From NCBI GenBank assembly GCA_024276305.1, contig JAJRXK010000058.1, positions 1 through 64,000 of the forward strand: a stretch of DNA of 64,000 nt. Reading direction: 5' to 3'. This document shows positions 27,442 to 37,810 of the stretch, piece after piece. A model generated the notes under the pieces. That model had not been told where the DNA came from, did not search any database, and saw nothing but the letters and a program-made list of their open reading frames with translations. Within the stretch, counting starts at the first letter, position 1; the number at the start of each line of letters is the position of its first letter. The stretch is from Candidatus Krumholzibacteriota bacterium. Lineage in GTDB: Bacteria > Krumholzibacteriota > Krumholzibacteriia > JAJRXK01. The translations under genes and the position numbers were made by a program.

Positions 27442-30400
27442 GTGTCCACTCGCCACCTGCGCTATTCCCTACTCTGCCTGTTCTTCATTGGAGCTGCGGC
27501 TCGGGCCACGAGTGCCGGGGTACGGGCTTCACACCTGAACTTCGAGCGCCTCGATCTCCGCGACGGGCTCTCTCAGAACACTGTGAACGCCCTGCTCCAA
27601 GACCATGAGGGCTTCCTGTGGATCGGCACCCAAAACGGTCTCAACCGATACGATGGCTATCGGTTCTCCACTTTCTTCCACGAGAAGAAGAGCGACACCA
27701 GCCTGAGCAACAGCTACGTCCTCGCTCTGATGGAAGACCGGCTCGAGCAGATGTGGGTGGCCACCAACGACGGGCTGAACATTTTCGATCGTGACCACAG
27801 CACTTTCGCGTCGATTCTGGTCGACTTCGAGAACCCCGAGGCTCTACGCAATGGCCGGGTTCGGGCCCTGGCCGAAGACATCGACGGATTCCTCTGGGTG
27901 GGTACCGAAGGAGGGGGCCTTCACCGTATCGACCTCCAAACTCGCCGTGTGGAGCGAATCCTTCCAAAGACTCCCGCAACGGAATCGGGGAGCTTGGGAG
28001 AATCGTCGGTCATCTTGTCGCTGATGATCGATCGCGACGGTCAGCTGTGGATCGGATCGAGAGCCGGACTCTTCCGGATGGACACTCATCGCTACCAAGC
28101 GCAGAAGATCGACCTCGAGGCTGCGAACTTCGATCCGAGTTCGGAAGAGATCGACGCACTCCATCAGGATTCGCGGGGCCGAATCTGGGTCGGAACCCTC
28201 GGCAGTGGGCTCTTCTGCGTCAGCCCCGAAGGCAAGGTCATGGAGCATCTGCGCCATGACATCAACGACCCCACCACTCTCAGCGGCGACTTCGTGCGGG
28301 CAGTCTACGAGGACTCGAGCCGAACCCTCTGGGTCGGCACACGATCGGGCCTCAACATTCGCACGGACGGCGAAGAGGTCTTCCAGCACGCCAAACGAGC
28401 CTACCAAATCGGAGGATTGCCGGACAATCACATCACTCGGCTGTATCAGGACCGGAGCGGAGTGCTGTGGTTGGGAACCGCCACCGCCGGACTCGCCAAG
28501 CACGTGCAGGAGGACCATCGCTTTCCGTGCATTCGATTCCAGTCCGATGATCCCACACGGTCCGGCACCAATGTCATCCGGGCGGTCTTTCAGGACAGCG
28601 ACGCCCTCCTCTGGATCGGCACCGAGGGTGACGGATTGCTCTGCTACGACCGACGTACCGGTCGTGTAGAGCAGTTCTCTCATGATGCGACCAACCCACA
28701 GTCTCTCGTGGGACCTACAGTTCGAGCCATCGCACAGGATGCCAGCGGTCACCTGTGGCTGGGAGCCGATGGAGAAGGCCTGACGATCTTCGATCCCAAG
28801 GCACGGACCTTCGAGCGCATGCCGCCTCGTCCCGCCTCTCCCGACGCCCTCCCCACAGGGGTGGTGCGAACACTCTTGCCCGACGACCAAGGCGGGATGT
28901 GGGTCGGACTCTTCGGAGGTGGCCTCCACTACTACGATCCCGAGAAGAAGATCTTCACCCGGCACTACCGCGAAGACGACTTCACCAATGGGGCAGGGAT
29001 CAGCGACTACGTGTACACGCTGACCAGGGCCCGAGACGGGAAGATCTGGGTGGGGGGAGTGAATCTCTGCGTCTTCGATCCTTCTTCCGAACGCTGGTTC
29101 CACTACCCCAAAGGGTCCGACACCAAGTACGAGATCGACAGCAACTTCATTCTCCAGATCACCGAGGCCAGCGACGGCTATTTCTGGATCTCGACCACCA
29201 ACGGCCTCTTCCGCCTCGACCCCAAGAATCAGACCTTCCTCCACTTTACCGAGGATGACGGCCTTCCTGACAACATGATCTATGCCGCCCTCGAAACCCA
29301 GGACGGCAATCTGTGGCTCTCGACGAACCGAGGTCTGGCGGAGTTCGACCCCGGCACCGGCGCCGTACGTCACTACGATTCCAGCCACGGGCTCCAGAGT
29401 TCGGAATTCAATGGCGGATCCTACTTCCAGAGTGCCGATGGAGAGCTCTTCTTTGGGGGAATCGACGGTCTGAACGCCTTCTACCCCGAGCGCATCGGAC
29501 GAAGCGAAGCCGCACCCCAAGTTGCATTCACCGATCTTCAGCTCTTCAACGAATCCGTTGTCGTCGGACAGGAGTATTCGGGACGGGTTCTTCTCGACCG
29601 ATCGATTACCGAGACGCGAGCAATCGAGATCTCTTACGACCAAAGTGTCATTGCGTTCGAATTCGCCGGCTTGCACTTCGTCAGTCCTGAAAAGAATATC
29701 TATGCCTACCGCCTGAAGGGATTCGAGCAGTCCTGGAACGAGGTCGGAAACCGGCGCTTCGCCAGCTACACCAGCTTGCCTCCTGGGCGCTACGAATTCC
29801 AAGTACGAGCGGCCAACAACGACGGGGTGTGGAATCCCACTCCGGCCACCATCGCATTGCGGGTCCTTCCCCCGTTCTGGATGACCACCTGGTTCCGGGG
29901 GCTGGCCATCCTGGCCTTCGTGTCCTTGGTCTGGCTCGTCCTCTACGTCCGCACCCGAGCCATCGCGATGCGGAACCATGAACTCGAAGAGCGCGTGCGA
30001 GAACGGACCAGCAAGCTCGAGAACGAGATCCAACAGAGGCAGCAAGCGCAGCTCGAGCTCGAAGAGGCAAGAGATGCCGCGGAGGCCGCGAGTCGCGCCA
30101 AGGGACAGTTCTTGGCCAACATGAGCCATGAGATCCGGACTCCCATGAACGGCATCCTGGGCATGACGCAGCTCCTACTGGACACCGACCTCAGCGAAGA
30201 ACAGATGGACTATGCGCAGACCGTCTACGAAAGCACCCAGGTGCTCCTGTCGGTGATCAACGACATTCTGGACTTTTCCAAGATCGAGTCGGGCCGTTTG
30301 GACATCGAAACCATCGGCTTCGACCTGCACCGGAGCGTCGATGGCGTGCGCGACCTCCTCTCATGGAAGGCCGAGGAGAAGGGCCTGCAGTTCCGGTGCA

Positions 30401-31260
30401 GAGTGGATGACAGGATTCCGGATGTTCTCATGGGAGACCCTCTGCGAATCCGTCAGGTTCTGCTCAATCTCCTTGGAAATGCCATCAAGTTCACCGAACA
30501 AGGATCCGTCTCCTTGGATGTGCGATTGGTGGCGCGTCACGATCGTGTCGCCCGGCTCGCCTTTTCGGTCCGCGACACCGGCATCGGTATCCCCGAAAGA
30601 AAACTGGAGTCGCTCTTCGACTCCTTCTCTCAGGTGGATGAATCCACCACTCGTCGCTTCGGCGGCACCGGGCTGGGATTGGCCATTTCCAAGCAACTCG
30701 TGGAAATGATGGGAGGCACTCTCGTCGTCCACAGCTGTGAGGGACAGGGTTCCGAATTCCGGGCCGAGATCGATTTCGGGATCGGTCACACCAGTGATCT
30801 GGAAAGCGTCTGTCTCGATCCGGCCCCGGTGAACTCACCCTCCCCGACCTGCGCTCCGGGAACCATAGTATTGCTCGCCGAAGACAATCCGGTGAACCAG
30901 AAGCTGGCCCAGCGCATCCTCGAACGAGCCAACTATGAAGTCGTCGTCGCCAACAACGGGCAGGAAGCTCTCGATGCCCTCGACCAGAGTCCCCCCTTCG
31001 ATGTCGTGCTCATGGACGTACAGATGCCGGTGATGGATGGCTTCGAGGCCACTCAAGCCATCCGAGGCGGAGAAATCGAAGGGATCGACACCGCAATCCC
31101 CATCATCGCTCTCACTGCGCACGCGATGCGGGGAGACCGTCAGAAATGTCTCATCGCCGGTATGGATGACTACGTGACCAAGCCGATTCACCGCGAAATC
31201 CTGATCGAGACCATCGAACGTCACATCGAAGCCTCGCGAGTTTCGGTCACGGATGTCTGA
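27442..31260 (+). CDS. hybrid histidine kinase with ligand-sensing propellers and receiver domain
   Basis: About 1272 aa, starting at GTG 27442; an earlier TTG (27367) lies inside the terminator and is rejected. A signal or anchor segment is followed by two seven-bladed propellers made of Reg_prop repeats (WIGTxxGLNRYD type), a Y_Y_Y domain (about 725-800) and one transmembrane helix (about 815-835). The cytoplasmic part has a coiled coil, HisKA ([15 protein letters not shown], His near 890), HATPase ([17 protein letters not shown]) and a C-terminal receiver ([11 protein letters not shown], phospho-Asp, Lys in VTKPI). No DNA-binding domain is fused, unlike Bacteroides HTCS proteins. The ligand is unknown. 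The next gene is convergent. Confidence 0.95.
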   Translation: MSTRHLRYSLLCLFFIGAAARATSAGVRASHLNFERLDLRDGLSQNTVNALLQDHEGFLWIGTQNGLNRYDGYRFSTFFHEKKSDTSLSNSYVLALMEDRLEQMWVATNDGLNIFDRDHSTFASILVDFENPEALRNGRVRALAEDIDGFLWVGTEGGGLHRIDLQTRRVERILPKTPATESGSLGESSVILSLMIDRDGQLWIGSRAGLFRMDTHRYQAQKIDLEAANFDPSSEEIDALHQDSRGRIWVGTLGSGLFCVSPEGKVMEHLRHDINDPTTLSGDFVRAVYEDSSRTLWVGTRSGLNIRTDGEEVFQHAKRAYQIGGLPDNHITRLYQDRSGVLWLGTATAGLAKHVQEDHRFPCIRFQSDDPTRSGTNVIRAVFQDSDALLWIGTEGDGLLCYDRRTGRVEQFSHDATNPQSLVGPTVRAIAQDASGHLWLGADGEGLTIFDPKARTFERMPPRPASPDALPTGVVRTLLPDDQGGMWVGLFGGGLHYYDPEKKIFTRHYREDDFTNGAGISDYVYTLTRARDGKIWVGGVNLCVFDPSSERWFHYPKGSDTKYEIDSNFILQITEASDGYFWISTTNGLFRLDPKNQTFLHFTEDDGLPDNMIYAALETQDGNLWLSTNRGLAEFDPGTGAVRHYDSSHGLQSSEFNGGSYFQSADGELFFGGIDGLNAFYPERIGRSEAAPQVAFTDLQLFNESVVVGQEYSGRVLLDRSITETRAIEISYDQSVIAFEFAGLHFVSPEKNIYAYRLKGFEQSWNEVGNRRFASYTSLPPGRYEFQVRAANNDGVWNPTPATIALRVLPPFWMTTWFRGLAILAFVSLVWLVLYVRTRAIAMRNHELEERVRERTSKLENEIQQRQQAQLELEEARDAAEAASRAKGQFLANMSHEIRTPMNGILGMTQLLLDTDLSEEQMDYAQTVYESTQVLLSVINDILDFSKIESGRLDIETIGFDLHRSVDGVRDLLSWKAEEKGLQFRCRVDDRIPDVLMGDPLRIRQVLLNLLGNAIKFTEQGSVSLDVRLVARHDRVARLAFSVRDTGIGIPERKLESLFDSFSQVDESTTRRFGGTGLGLAISKQLVEMMGGTLVVHSCEGQGSEFRAEIDFGIGHTSDLESVCLDPAPVNSPSPTCAPGTIVLLAEDNPVNQKLAQRILERANYEVVVANNGQEALDALDQSPPFDVVLMDVQMPVMDGFEATQAIRGGEIEGIDTAIPIIALTAHAMRGDRQKCLIAGMDDYVTKPIHREILIETIERHIEASRVSVTDV

Positions 31261-31277
31261 GCCCTTGGCCCGATCCT

Positions 31278-32066
31278 TCAATCCTCGTCCAGGCGCAGGG
31301 GGGACAAAGGGGCGTCGAGATCCAGCAGGTCGAGCGTTCTCCACACGACTCGCGACTGTTGGTCACGATCTCCAACGCGGCCCAGCGTCGCACCCCGCCC
31401 GAGCCGGGTGAAGGTTGCTCGTGGCGGGTTCAAGGACCGGGTTCGTCCCGGATGCCACGAGCTCAGAGTGGTAGCGATCCCTGCACACTCCAGCCCTCTC
31501 GCGATCAGCCCCACGGACTGACAACACAGAGGTCACGAGGGAACCAAGAATGCAGCATCGGCCCCCGCACCCTTGGCGGCGGCAATCAGCTCCGGAAGAG
31601 TTTCATCCGCGACGCACCCCAAGTCCGGCTGATAGCCCATGAAACTCAGCCAGATCTCCGCCACCGAGCCGATACGACCCTCTTCGACGCCCTCTTGGAG
31701 GAGCTCGAGGGGAAGGAGCACCCCAGGATCCTCCCGGACTGCGCTCTGGTCATAGTGGTCGTGGGCGAAATCGAGGCCGGCAAGCCCGTCTTCCCATCGG
31801 TGCTCCCGCACTTCGTAGTCCCCCAGCGGATCCGAAGCCCGAAACGCAGCGTGCCGCGAGGGATCATAGGCTCCGGAAGACGAGATCAGGAGTAGACGAC
31901 TCGTGCGAAGATCGACTCCCGCCCCGTTCAACGGCGGCAGCGTGGGGGTCTTCGGATAGAGACTCCAATCGATCTCGCCGCTCCGGTCGAAATGCGCACG
32001 CCAGCCCTCGCGCAGCTCGGATTCCCATGACGGTCGCGCGGGGAAGAATTCTTCGGGAAAGTCCAT
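31278..32066 (-). CDS. GrdB/PrdB-family selenoprotein, UGA-encoded selenocysteine (Sec178)
   Basis: Read through one in-frame UGA (31533-31535), the gene encodes 262 aa. Before the UGA the protein runs to ADAAFLVPS and after it to PLCCQSVGLIARGLECAGI and SLNPPRATF. This matches the glycine/sarcosine/betaine/D-proline reductase selenoprotein B family, whose active site is Sec-x-x-C in this very position (here U-P-L-C). Both halves are in one frame, and a SECIS-like hairpin follows the UGA. ATG 32066 has GAGGAA upstream and lies 15 bases after the outer-membrane barrel gene, so it ends the cytochrome operon. The family reduces C-N or related bonds; the substrate of short, stand-alone members is unknown. 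Confidence 0.85.
31505..31521 (-). promoter_or_regulatory. bacterial SECIS-like hairpin
   Basis: On the minus strand, 11 nt after the UGA, TCAGTCC pairs with GGGCTGA (7 bp, one U-G pair) around a GUG loop. A short stem at this distance with G at the start of the apical loop fits the known bacterial SECIS pattern: E. coli fdhF also places its upper stem 11 nt after UGA. SelB would bind it to deliver Sec-tRNA. Confidence 0.7.
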
Positions 32067-32081
32067 CGGGTTCCTCGGGAT

Positions 32082-33638
32082 TCAGAGTCGGAGAGTGGCC
32101 GAAAACCAGTGCTCCTGGTAGGCCTCGTTTCCTTCGAAACTGCGCTCGAAATCATAACCCACGCTCCAACGCGAGCCGATTTCTGCCTCCGCGCCCCATC
32201 CGAACCAGGGGTCGGTGAAATCGCTGAGGTCGTTGTCCTTGCCGTTCTCGTGGCGGAGCCCCGCGAAGAGTTCCAGGGTGAATCCTCGGTCATTGCCCCA
32301 CCCCAAACGACCGGATTGCAACCATCCATCGACTAGGTCATTGCGATAGGCCGTGCTGCGCGAAACCACCCACCAACGGCCTTTCCAGTCCTCGCTGCCT
32401 CGCAGATCCAGGGTCAGCGCATCTGCCCCATCCTGACTCGCTCCGCGCCGGCTTCGCAGCATCACGCCCCAGCTATACGAGGAGTTCAACCGATGCCGCA
32501 AGCCGGCCCACAGGCCTTGCCGATAACGATCGTCGAATCGAGTCTCCGGAGTCTCCAGATCCCGATAGCGCCGAATGGGACGGCGGTTGTCATAGCCTCC
32601 GAAGACCACTACCGCATCGTCCAGCCTCGAGCGCAATAGTAGATGGCTTCGAGTCAATGAAAAAGTCTTTCCCTCGAGAGCATGCTTCCAAACACGGTTC
32701 ACATCCACATCCTGGGTCGCCACCAGGGTGAATCGCCGAGAGGAATACCGTGACCTCAAGTGCACGAACTCGCGATCGAAGTGTCCGGAGTCATAGGATC
32801 CCGCATAGCCCATTCCCAGGCGCCACTTGTTTCCATGTGTCGTCGTGTGATGATGAAAGAGCATGAATCCGGCGCGAAGGCTCGTGGCCCGGAAACCCAG
32901 GTTCAACCCATCCGGCTGGGTTCCTCCGAGTGCCTGGAGTTCCCAAGATCCCCTACGCCAACCCATCTGGGCACCATCGACGAGTCCGAAGGCTCCGACG
33001 TCGGTGGAGTACTGTCGCCCGAAACTCCACCGCACTCCATGGGACTCGGTCGAGAGAGTGAATTTGTAAATGCGATTGCGCTGCAGTGTCGGTTGACCCT
33101 TCGCGGAATAGATGCTCCGGCGAGTCCGAATATCGATGTCCGCATCCCAACGATTCGCCAACACCTGGCGCCCCTTCAGCCTCAATCGGGCCGCGGGCTG
33201 CCAGAGATCCCGTCCGAGTCCGCTCTCGTCACGGAGGTAGAGGAGATCGACCGCCACTCTTCCGTGCAGACCGGAGCGGCGGCCTCGAGAAGAGGGATCG
33301 AGGCCATGGGCTCCGCTTTCGGACGGGGATCGATTCAACGCGCCGAGGGGGACCACAGAATCCCCCATCACCGGACGATCCACTCCCTCTACGAGGCTAC
33401 AGGCCGCCCGTCGAGAAGAGAGCTCACGCACCTCGAGCTGGGCCACGACTTCGCCATCTCGTCGCAACTCGAGTCGCTGTCCCACTCTCAATCCGGCATT
33501 CGCCCCCAGGTCGATGTAGACCGTGCGCGCGGTGACGTAGGTCACGCGGGCCGTCGCCGGCTCCGCCACTCCCGTTCCGGGCCATCCGAGACCCACCAAG
33601 ACCACGAGGCACCAGAGTCCGGCCTGCCACGCCCGCAT
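32082..33638 (-). CDS. outer-membrane beta-barrel of the cytochrome operon
   Basis: Protein of 518 aa with signal peptide (LWCLVVLVGLGWPGTGVA). Residues about 27-85 form a small beta domain (VYIDLGANAGLRVGQRLEL...), similar to the SH3-like folds often attached to envelope proteins. The remaining 400 residues alternate polar and aromatic residues in many short strands and end in HWFSATLRL, as expected for a large barrel. It starts inside the stop of the 12-haem cytochrome gene (TGATG overlap). By position it is the best candidate for the porin sheath of a porin-cytochrome conduit. No sequence family was recognised. Confidence 0.8.
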   Translation of the reverse strand: MRAWQAGLWCLVVLVGLGWPGTGVAEPATARVTYVTARTVYIDLGANAGLRVGQRLELRRDGEVVAQLEVRELSSRRAACSLVEGVDRPVMGDSVVPLGALNRSPSESGAHGLDPSSRGRRSGLHGRVAVDLLYLRDESGLGRDLWQPAARLRLKGRQVLANRWDADIDIRTRRSIYSAKGQPTLQRNRIYKFTLSTESHGVRWSFGRQYSTDVGAFGLVDGAQMGWRRGSWELQALGGTQPDGLNLGFRATSLRAGFMLFHHHTTTHGNKWRLGMGYAGSYDSGHFDREFVHLRSRYSSRRFTLVATQDVDVNRVWKHALEGKTFSLTRSHLLLRSRLDDAVVVFGGYDNRRPIRRYRDLETPETRFDDRYRQGLWAGLRHRLNSSYSWGVMLRSRRGASQDGADALTLDLRGSEDWKGRWWVVSRSTAYRNDLVDGWLQSGRLGWGNDRGFTLELFAGLRHENGKDNDLSDFTDPWFGWGAEAEIGSRWSVGYDFERSFEGNEAYQEHWFSATLRL

Positions 33639-34630
33639 CAACTCTTCCCCCGCGGATGACAGTCGAAACAGGCGAAACTGTCGTAGCTGTAGCCACTGAC
33701 CTCGCGGTGATCTCCATCGGTCTTGGAACGATCGCTGTGCGGATGGCAACCGACACATTCGAAATCTCCGAAGTCACTCGAGTTCACGTGACAGTCGCTG
33801 CAGACATCCCATTTTCCACGGTGGGCTCCCGAATTGATGGGGAAGTAGTCTCGGTGGGAGCACTCTGCGTCTTCCCACCGTCGGGTGTTGTGACAGAGCT
33901 GACACTCGGTCGAGAACCCGAGATCCGCGTGCCGGGGATTGGAGGTCGCATCGTAAGCGCTCTGATGACACTCCGCGCACACCAGCGATGCACCTCCTAG
34001 CTGGCGTTCGTGATTGAAGAATCCTCCCACGAAGGTCCGGGTGCTGTGGCAGAACTCGCAATCCTGGGAGAAGGCATTGGCGACGTGATCGGGATCCTTC
34101 GCCCCCGAGTATTCCGCCTCATGGCAGGCAACGCAGGCGCTGTCGACGCCCAGGAATTCCAGGATTCCCTCCATGCCCACCGGATGACAGGACTCACAGG
34201 GGGCCGTCGCATGAGCCCCCGAAAGTGGAAAGCGCTCTTCGCGATGGAGCCGGCGCTGATCCACCACGTCGATGAAGCTCCTGGATCCGTGACACCGATC
34301 GCAATCGAGTCCCAATTGGCCCTGATGAACATCCATATGACAGTCCGAGCACTCCGAACCGGTGAACGAGAAGCGCAGATCCTGGTGACAGTCCATGCAG
34401 TCGAGGCGTGCATGTGCGCCCGAAAGGCTGAAGCCGAATCGGCGATGATCGAATTCCGCACCGATTCGAAGGGGGCTCCAGGCCGAAGAGCTGTGGCACC
34501 TCTCGCAGGCCAGTCCCAGATCGCTGTGTGGACTCTCGAAACCGACTTCGGCCACCGCGACGAGATGGATTCCCATCACCATCCCGGCGACCATCAGCCC
34601 TCCGAGAAACCGAACTCCACCCGTTGTCAT
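33638..34630 (-). CDS. 12-haem c-type cytochrome
   Basis: Secreted or periplasmic cytochrome of 330 aa. After a signal peptide (LMVAGMVMGIHLVAVA) I count twelve CxxCH haem sites: CERCH, CMDCH, CSDCH, CDRCH, CESCH, CVACH, CEFCH, CAECH, CQLCH, CSDCH, CVGCH and CFDCH. Additional His residues in GAHARLDC- and HREERFPLSGAH-type segments can serve as distal ligands. One haem per 27 residues is typical of electron wires such as MtrA-like proteins. The ATG overlaps the stop of the 20-haem gene (ATGA), so the two are made together. Confidence 0.95.
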   Translation of the reverse strand: MTTGGVRFLGGLMVAGMVMGIHLVAVAEVGFESPHSDLGLACERCHSSSAWSPLRIGAEFDHRRFGFSLSGAHARLDCMDCHQDLRFSFTGSECSDCHMDVHQGQLGLDCDRCHGSRSFIDVVDQRRLHREERFPLSGAHATAPCESCHPVGMEGILEFLGVDSACVACHEAEYSGAKDPDHVANAFSQDCEFCHSTRTFVGGFFNHERQLGGASLVCAECHQSAYDATSNPRHADLGFSTECQLCHNTRRWEDAECSHRDYFPINSGAHRGKWDVCSDCHVNSSDFGDFECVGCHPHSDRSKTDGDHREVSGYSYDSFACFDCHPRGKS

Positions 34631-36402
34631 CGGGGGACTCCCTTCGTATGACAGTCCTCACAGGCCTTGGGCACGCCAGAGAAGTCCCGCCGAACCTCGG
34701 CCGCTGCGCCGCGAATGAGCGTCGAAGCCAATGGCGCTCGGGTCAACGACGGGTGACAGAGAAAACAAGGAGTGGCCCGGTGCGCACCCTCCAGCGAGAA
34801 GGCAAAGCCCTGATGGAGATTCACGTCCACGAGAGAGGGACGAAACCGCTCGGTGCCATGGCAGTCCTCGCAACGATGGCGGAGCCCGTGGGGGGCAGAA
34901 TTCGAGTACCTGCCCCCATGAACGTCGACATGACACTCCGCACACTCCGTCTCGATCCCGCGAAAGACGAGACCAGTCGTGCCCGCAGTGGACGCGTCGA
35001 CCGAATCGAGGCCGGGACGGTCCAGTGCGTGGCAGGACTCGCACTTCACCCGTTGGTGGGCCCCCGCAAGCGGGAACGTCGCACTTGCGTGCGCGTCGAT
35101 CCCGAAGGTCGAGGGTCGAAAGCCATCCACGACATGGCATCGGTCGCAGTTGCCCCCCCCCGAAGAGAACTGTCCTCCGTGGGCATCCCGATGGCAGGAC
35201 GCGCAAGCGTCGAAGACCGGGCGCATCTTCACTCCCGCTTCCCCCCATTGCTGACGATCCGCATCGTGCGGATGGCACTTCGCGCATTCGACATCGCGGT
35301 GCTTGCCCTCGAGGGGATAGCGAGTCGCCGCATGGGCGACGAGGTCGAAGGTCGAGGGCCGGAACCCCCGGAGTCCGTGGCAGGCCTCACAGTCCTTGGA
35401 ATCATTTCCGAGGGTCGCGGTCCCCTGGTGAGGATCTCCGTGGCAGGATCCGCATCTCTCGAAGGATGGCTTCTTTCCCCACCCTCCCAGCGCGGGATCG
35501 TGGCACTGTCCGCACTTCACTCGACGATGCGCACCCTGCAAGGGATAGCGGGTGCGTGCGTGATCGAAATTCGATCGAGAGACCACCTCGAATCCGTCGA
35601 CGACATGGCAATTCTCGCAGGCCGCTCCGAAGCGACCTTGGTGCACGTCCCGATGGCAAGAGCCACACTCGGTGGTCGCAAGTCCCTGTAGAACCCATTC
35701 GGCCTTCTCCCGCCGGCTCGATGCGAAGCGTCCGTTCTCATGGCACTTGGCGCACTCGACCTGGGCGTGGCGACCCTCCAGCGCGTAGCCCGTCTTCCGA
35801 TGATCGAAGTCCTCGACTCCGTGCCACCGACTCGACCCGTGACAGTCGGCGCACACCGTTCCCAAGCGTCCACCGTGCGGATCCGCGTGACAAGACGTGC
35901 AGGCCGAGTCGAGACCCACCCAACTTCGGGCCAAATCCTGGACCTGCATGCGCAGGGTGATGCTTCGCGATTGACGGTCGGCTCGATGACAGCTCCGGCA
36001 CTCCTCTCTCGCGTGGGCTCCGGAGAGGGGCCAACCCGTTCGGCCGTGGTCGAAACTCTGGCTGGGATCCGATTCCCAGGCGATCAGCTCGAATCGACGA
36101 CCCGCGTGCTCCGGATGGCATCGGGCACAGTCCTTTTTCCCCTCGCGAGCGTGCAGACCCCGCCCCTTTTCCAAGAGAAAGGCGATGCCCTCGTGGCACG
36201 CGAGACAACGGTCGTCGACCGATGCCTTGCCTCCGGCGTGACACCGCGTGCAATTGCGAACTCCTTCGAAGTCCGCGTGAGCACTGGAGAGCTCCCCGGG
36301 TGAGATCTGTGCTCTCGCGCCCCCAGGCAAGCAGAGCACCAGGATCACGACCCCCAGCCCGAAAGCCACCGGTCCTTCGAAGATCCGACGCAACTCATGC
36401 AT
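34627..36402 (-). CDS. 20-haem c-type cytochrome with repeated modules
   Basis: Protein of 591 aa with a signal peptide (VVILVLCLPGGARA). I count twenty CxxCH sites spread from CTRCH near residue 51 to CEDCH near 583. The segment FDHxxTxYPLxGxHxxVxCxxCH recurs at least six times, so the protein grew by duplication of a module of roughly 80-100 residues. The His residues in these modules are probable distal haem ligands. Its size would span a long distance as a wire through the periplasm. It overlaps the iron-sulphur flavoprotein gene by 8 bases and the 12-haem gene by 4. Confidence 0.95.
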   Translation of the reverse strand: MHELRRIFEGPVAFGLGVVILVLCLPGGARAQISPGELSSAHADFEGVRNCTRCHAGGKASVDDRCLACHEGIAFLLEKGRGLHAREGKKDCARCHPEHAGRRFELIAWESDPSQSFDHGRTGWPLSGAHAREECRSCHRADRQSRSITLRMQVQDLARSWVGLDSACTSCHADPHGGRLGTVCADCHGSSRWHGVEDFDHRKTGYALEGRHAQVECAKCHENGRFASSRREKAEWVLQGLATTECGSCHRDVHQGRFGAACENCHVVDGFEVVSRSNFDHARTRYPLQGAHRRVKCGQCHDPALGGWGKKPSFERCGSCHGDPHQGTATLGNDSKDCEACHGLRGFRPSTFDLVAHAATRYPLEGKHRDVECAKCHPHDADRQQWGEAGVKMRPVFDACASCHRDAHGGQFSSGGGNCDRCHVVDGFRPSTFGIDAHASATFPLAGAHQRVKCESCHALDRPGLDSVDASTAGTTGLVFRGIETECAECHVDVHGGRYSNSAPHGLRHRCEDCHGTERFRPSLVDVNLHQGFAFSLEGAHRATPCFLCHPSLTRAPLASTLIRGAAAEVRRDFSGVPKACEDCHTKGVPR

Positions 36403-37798
36403 CGACTTGTGACTCCACGAGGGGAATGTCTTTCTTCACGATCTGCACCCCGATGCGCTCGAGGAAGGGATAGGGTGCTTCGCCCCCGATGCGCACGATG
36501 AGATCGTCGTTGGGGAGCGTGTGCACCCCCCCGCCATCTTCGATGTCGATCTCACCGCTTCGAATTGCCCGCACCTGACTTTCTCTCCACACGCGCAAGG
36601 CACCTCGAGACTCGGCCTCGTCGAGCTTGGCCACATTGCGCTCCTTCGCCCGATCGAAGCTTGCCTTGCGATAGGAGAGAATCACTTCGGTCCCCTCTTG
36701 TTCGGCCAATCCCAAAGCCGACTCCAATGCGCTGTCCCCACCCCCTACGACCACCACCCGTCGTCCGGCGAAGGCCTCCATCTCGACGATGTCATAGAAT
36801 ACCGAGGCGCAGTCTTCACCCTCGATCCCCAATCTCCGAGGACTCCCGCGCCTTCCCATGGCCAAAATGACCCTGGCTGCCCGAAGGTCACCCTGTGAGC
36901 TGCGCAGGAGGAAGCTGCCCACTCTGCCCTCCACCGCGATCACCCGATGTTGGGTCTTCACCTCGACCCCGGTCACCTCCACGATGGTCTCCCAGGCTGC
37001 GAGCAGGGATTCCTTCGAAGTGTCGGCGATCCAGAGATCCCCGTAGAGTGGGATGTGGACCGGCTCGGCCAAAAGTAGTTTGTGGCGGGGGTACTTGCGG
37101 ATCGTGTCCGCCAGAGAGCCTTGCTCGAGCACCACATAATCCACTCCGAGTCTCTTGCATTCGAGTGCCGCGCTCAGACCGGCGGGGCCCGATCCCACGA
37201 TCGCGACCTGATAGAGGTGCGGCTGCGCCGAGGTGGAATCGGGCTCGAACTCTTCGGCCGCGACACTGCGCGCCGCCACGCAACCTTCGTTGATTGCATT
37301 CTTGATGAGTCCCCTCCCGCCCAGCTCTCCCACCACGTAGATCCCCGCCACATCCGACTGAAAATCGGCTCCGACGCGGGGCACCTCCACCCGTTGGGCA
37401 TTCCCCGCTCCGACGACGATCGCGGAAACGGGGCAGGCCTCCGCGCAGTGGCCATGCCCCACGCACTTGGTCAGATCCACCATCGCCAACTTCCCCTCCA
37501 TGCGGAGAGCGCCCTCTTCGGGGCAGGCCGGGACACAGACCCCACAGCCCACACAGAGATCGGAGCGGACCACCGCATGAGACTCGACCCCGGAATCGAG
37601 ATCCGACAACGCTTCCTCCGCGCCCACGACTTCGAAGATCTGAAGGGGAATCCCACACTTGGTGCAACGGTTGGGTCGATCGTCCAACTTGGCTCCGCAG
37701 GCCGGACAGGTCGGCACCACCACGCCCCGGCTGCGCTCCCGCAGGTGGCGCGACGCGAACCATGCGGTCAGGAGAAGGAATCCGATCGTCCACCACAT
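36395..37798 (-). CDS. membrane-anchored iron-sulphur FAD/NAD(P) oxidoreductase
   Basis: Protein of 467 aa. An N-terminal helix (WWTIGFLLLTAWFA) is followed by a zinc ribbon (CPACG ... CTKCG) and a ferredoxin domain. The first cluster motif is complete (CVGCGVCVPACP). The second reads CVGHGHCAEACP, with His in place of the second Cys. The C-terminal 330 residues are a thioredoxin-reductase-like two-nucleotide fold: VGSGPAGLSAAL for FAD and VVVGGGDSALESA for NAD(P)H. It probably passes electrons between NAD(P)H and the membrane cytochrome or haem wires encoded beside it. Direction cannot be told from sequence. Confidence 0.92.
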   Translation of the reverse strand: MWWTIGFLLLTAWFASRHLRERSRGVVVPTCPACGAKLDDRPNRCTKCGIPLQIFEVVGAEEALSDLDSGVESHAVVRSDLCVGCGVCVPACPEEGALRMEGKLAMVDLTKCVGHGHCAEACPVSAIVVGAGNAQRVEVPRVGADFQSDVAGIYVVGELGGRGLIKNAINEGCVAARSVAAEEFEPDSTSAQPHLYQVAIVGSGPAGLSAALECKRLGVDYVVLEQGSLADTIRKYPRHKLLLAEPVHIPLYGDLWIADTSKESLLAAWETIVEVTGVEVKTQHRVIAVEGRVGSFLLRSSQGDLRAARVILAMGRRGSPRRLGIEGEDCASVFYDIVEMEAFAGRRVVVVGGGDSALESALGLAEQEGTEVILSYRKASFDRAKERNVAKLDEAESRGALRVWRESQVRAIRSGEIDIEDGGGVHTLPNDDLIVRIGGEAPYPFLERIGVQIVKKDIPLVESQVDA

Positions 37799-37810
37799 CT
37801 CGATGCGCCC

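Noticed and set aside
27844-30129. A 761-aa minus-strand frame inside the hybrid kinase gene
   Set aside because: The plus strand carries unmistakable propeller and kinase motifs over the whole length.
31278-31514. A separate 78-aa gene
   Set aside because: Its sequence is the C-terminal part of the GrdB/PrdB family and is in frame with the upstream gene across the UGA, so it is treated as one selenoprotein.
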